Part shown: piece after piece, positions 32,317 through 32,883 of the stretch
Layout: every line of letters starts with the position of its first letter
How positions within the stretch are numbered: the first letter of the stretch is position 1
Assembly: GCA_934176955.1 (NCBI GenBank)
Contig: CAKPOS010000014.1
Location: forward strand, 1 to 32,883
Length of the DNA: 32,883 nt
DNA from: an uncultured Bacilli bacterium
GTDB lineage: Bacteria > Bacillota_I > Bacilli_A > RF39 > UBA660
Direction of reading: 5' to 3'
Program-made: the position numbers and the translations under genes
The notes under the pieces: model-generated
Databases searched by the model: none
What the model was told of the DNA's origin: nothing
The model's input: the letters and a program-made list of their open reading frames with translations, nothing else

Positions 32317-32883
32317 TTATTTTATCTCTTCTATTAATTCTATTTTTTCTCCAATAAAGATAACAATATATTTCTTTAAATCCTCTTTTGGCATTCTTTC
32401 ATCTTTAACATAATGATTAATTTGATTTTTTGCTTCTTCTTTCTTAATTAGAAGTAATTTTTTATTTTTACGATAATCAGATTTTTTAATATATTTTAAT
32501 TCTATCATAATATCATATTTAGAATAATTCCCATTTTTAAATAGCATCACATCAATATATCCATGATTTGTTGGATATTCCGTATAAGTGTTAAAATTTT
32601 TATTTCCACATAATAAAGTAAAGTACATTAGTTTGATATATTTTTCATCAAATTGAATAAAATCACGATTATCTACTTTAGAAAGAATTTCTTTAATATA
32701 GTTAGTGATTTTATTAATTTTTCCTTCAACGATTAATTCTTTATAACATTCTCTTAAATAATTAGAATCAAAAGTAATCTTCATATCATTTAATATCTTT
32801 ACAAAATAATGATTATAAGTTTCTTTCATCACTTGATTAGGAATTTTAAATTGAATAGAATTATCAAATATATTTTCTTTCCC
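32317..32883 (-). CDS. C-terminal part of AAA-ATPase / PD-(D/E)XK nuclease-like protein (runs off right edge)
   Basis: The frame is open to the edge of the window, so this is the C-terminal 188 residues of a longer protein, not a gene starting at 32832. IQFKIPNQVMKETY at the start is the link element (I-P-N-x-x-V/M-x-x) I know from DUF1703-type proteins, in which an N-terminal AAA-ATPase-like domain precedes a PD-(D/E)XK domain. The nuclease core follows as NHGYIDVMLF, then YDIMIELKYIKKSD (Asp ... Glu-x-Lys), and the helix with AKNQINHYV. These proteins are common in gut bacteria, often in many copies; their role is not established. The ATPase part lies outside this window. Confidence 0.8.
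   Translation of the reverse strand, partial: GKENIFDNSIQFKIPNQVMKETYNHYFVKILNDMKITFDSNYLRECYKELIVEGKINKITNYIKEILSKVDNRDFIQFDEKYIKLMYFTLLCGNKNFNTYTEYPTNHGYIDVMLFKNGNYSKYDIMIELKYIKKSDYRKNKKLLLIKKEEAKNQINHYVKDERMPKEDLKKYIVIFIGEKIELIEEIK

Noticed and set aside
1..32883. CRISPR array, tRNA or rRNA genes, transposase or phage module
   Set aside because: No spaced direct repeats of CRISPR type, no tRNA-like cloverleaf bases, no rRNA signature and no recombinase or phage-like protein was found. The helicase and nuclease fragments at the two edges are separate genes on distant ends, so they were not combined into a defence island.

Overview
The window reads as chromosomal DNA from an uncultured-type, low-GC (roughly 30% GC by eye) Gram-positive bacterium in the Bacilli/Erysipelotrichia/RF39-like part of the Firmicutes; I would not name a genus. 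Evidence: strong AGGAGG-type ribosome binding sites, sigma-A promoters, a T-box leader on ileS, AddAB-type recombination genes, the trmR-trhP1-trhP2 tRNA-modification cluster known from Bacillus, SpoVS, undecaprenol/diacylglycerol kinase, and a thioester/Cna-B surface protein. UGA is used as a stop (for example at the end of addB and trhP1) and Trp is encoded by UGG, so the code is standard. I see no tRNA, rRNA, CRISPR, transposase or phage gene.

Layout. Nearly everything is on the minus strand. Positions 1-4365 hold, in transcription order, an ABC exporter (ATPase, permease), a VanZ-like protein, ybeY and dgkA, then a terminator, a 73-aa unknown protein and the start of an SF2 helicase running off the left edge. 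Positions 4366-5416 hold an unknown 241-aa gene sandwiched between two 107-bp, 97% identical terminator-promoter modules, one of which still carries a relic of the neighbouring ATPase start. Positions 5417-12287 are a DNA-repair run: ung, a short addB, a frameshifted small HTH-like ORF, addA and an internally deleted HAD phosphatase. ileS (12363-15467) follows, with its own promoter and an isoleucine T-box leader. An aldehyde dehydrogenase (15840-17276) and a large membrane-anchored thioester/Cna-B protein (17410-19929) stand as single genes.

The only plus-strand genes are a membrane-anchored polysaccharide deacetylase with Ig-like domains (20137-21555), divergent from the surface protein, and spoVS (21664-21924). 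Both have terminators; the one after spoVS is shared convergently with the next block. Positions 21951-28134 look like a six-gene minus-strand operon: map, unknown 565-aa-class gene, trmR, trhP1, trhP2, unknown 354-aa gene. Positions 28273-32087 are the conserved rimP-nusA-rnpM-infB operon, with a promoter, a leader hairpin placed like a NusA-dependent attenuator, and a striking half-length RimP. The right edge holds the C-terminal end of an AAA-ATPase/PD-(D/E)XK protein.

The overall picture is a core housekeeping region (translation, tRNA modification, DNA repair, envelope) with local erosion: a lost base in the ORF between addB and addA, a HAD gene missing its middle, a RimP without its C-terminal domain, an AddB without its ATP site, and a short family of AATACTT/AAGTATT-ended hairpin terminators scattered through the window. 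I find no convincing complete novel defence or mobile system; the most unusual items are the duplicated regulatory module around the 241-aa gene, the short RimP with its leader hairpin, and the two unknown genes tied to the tRNA wobble-modification operon.
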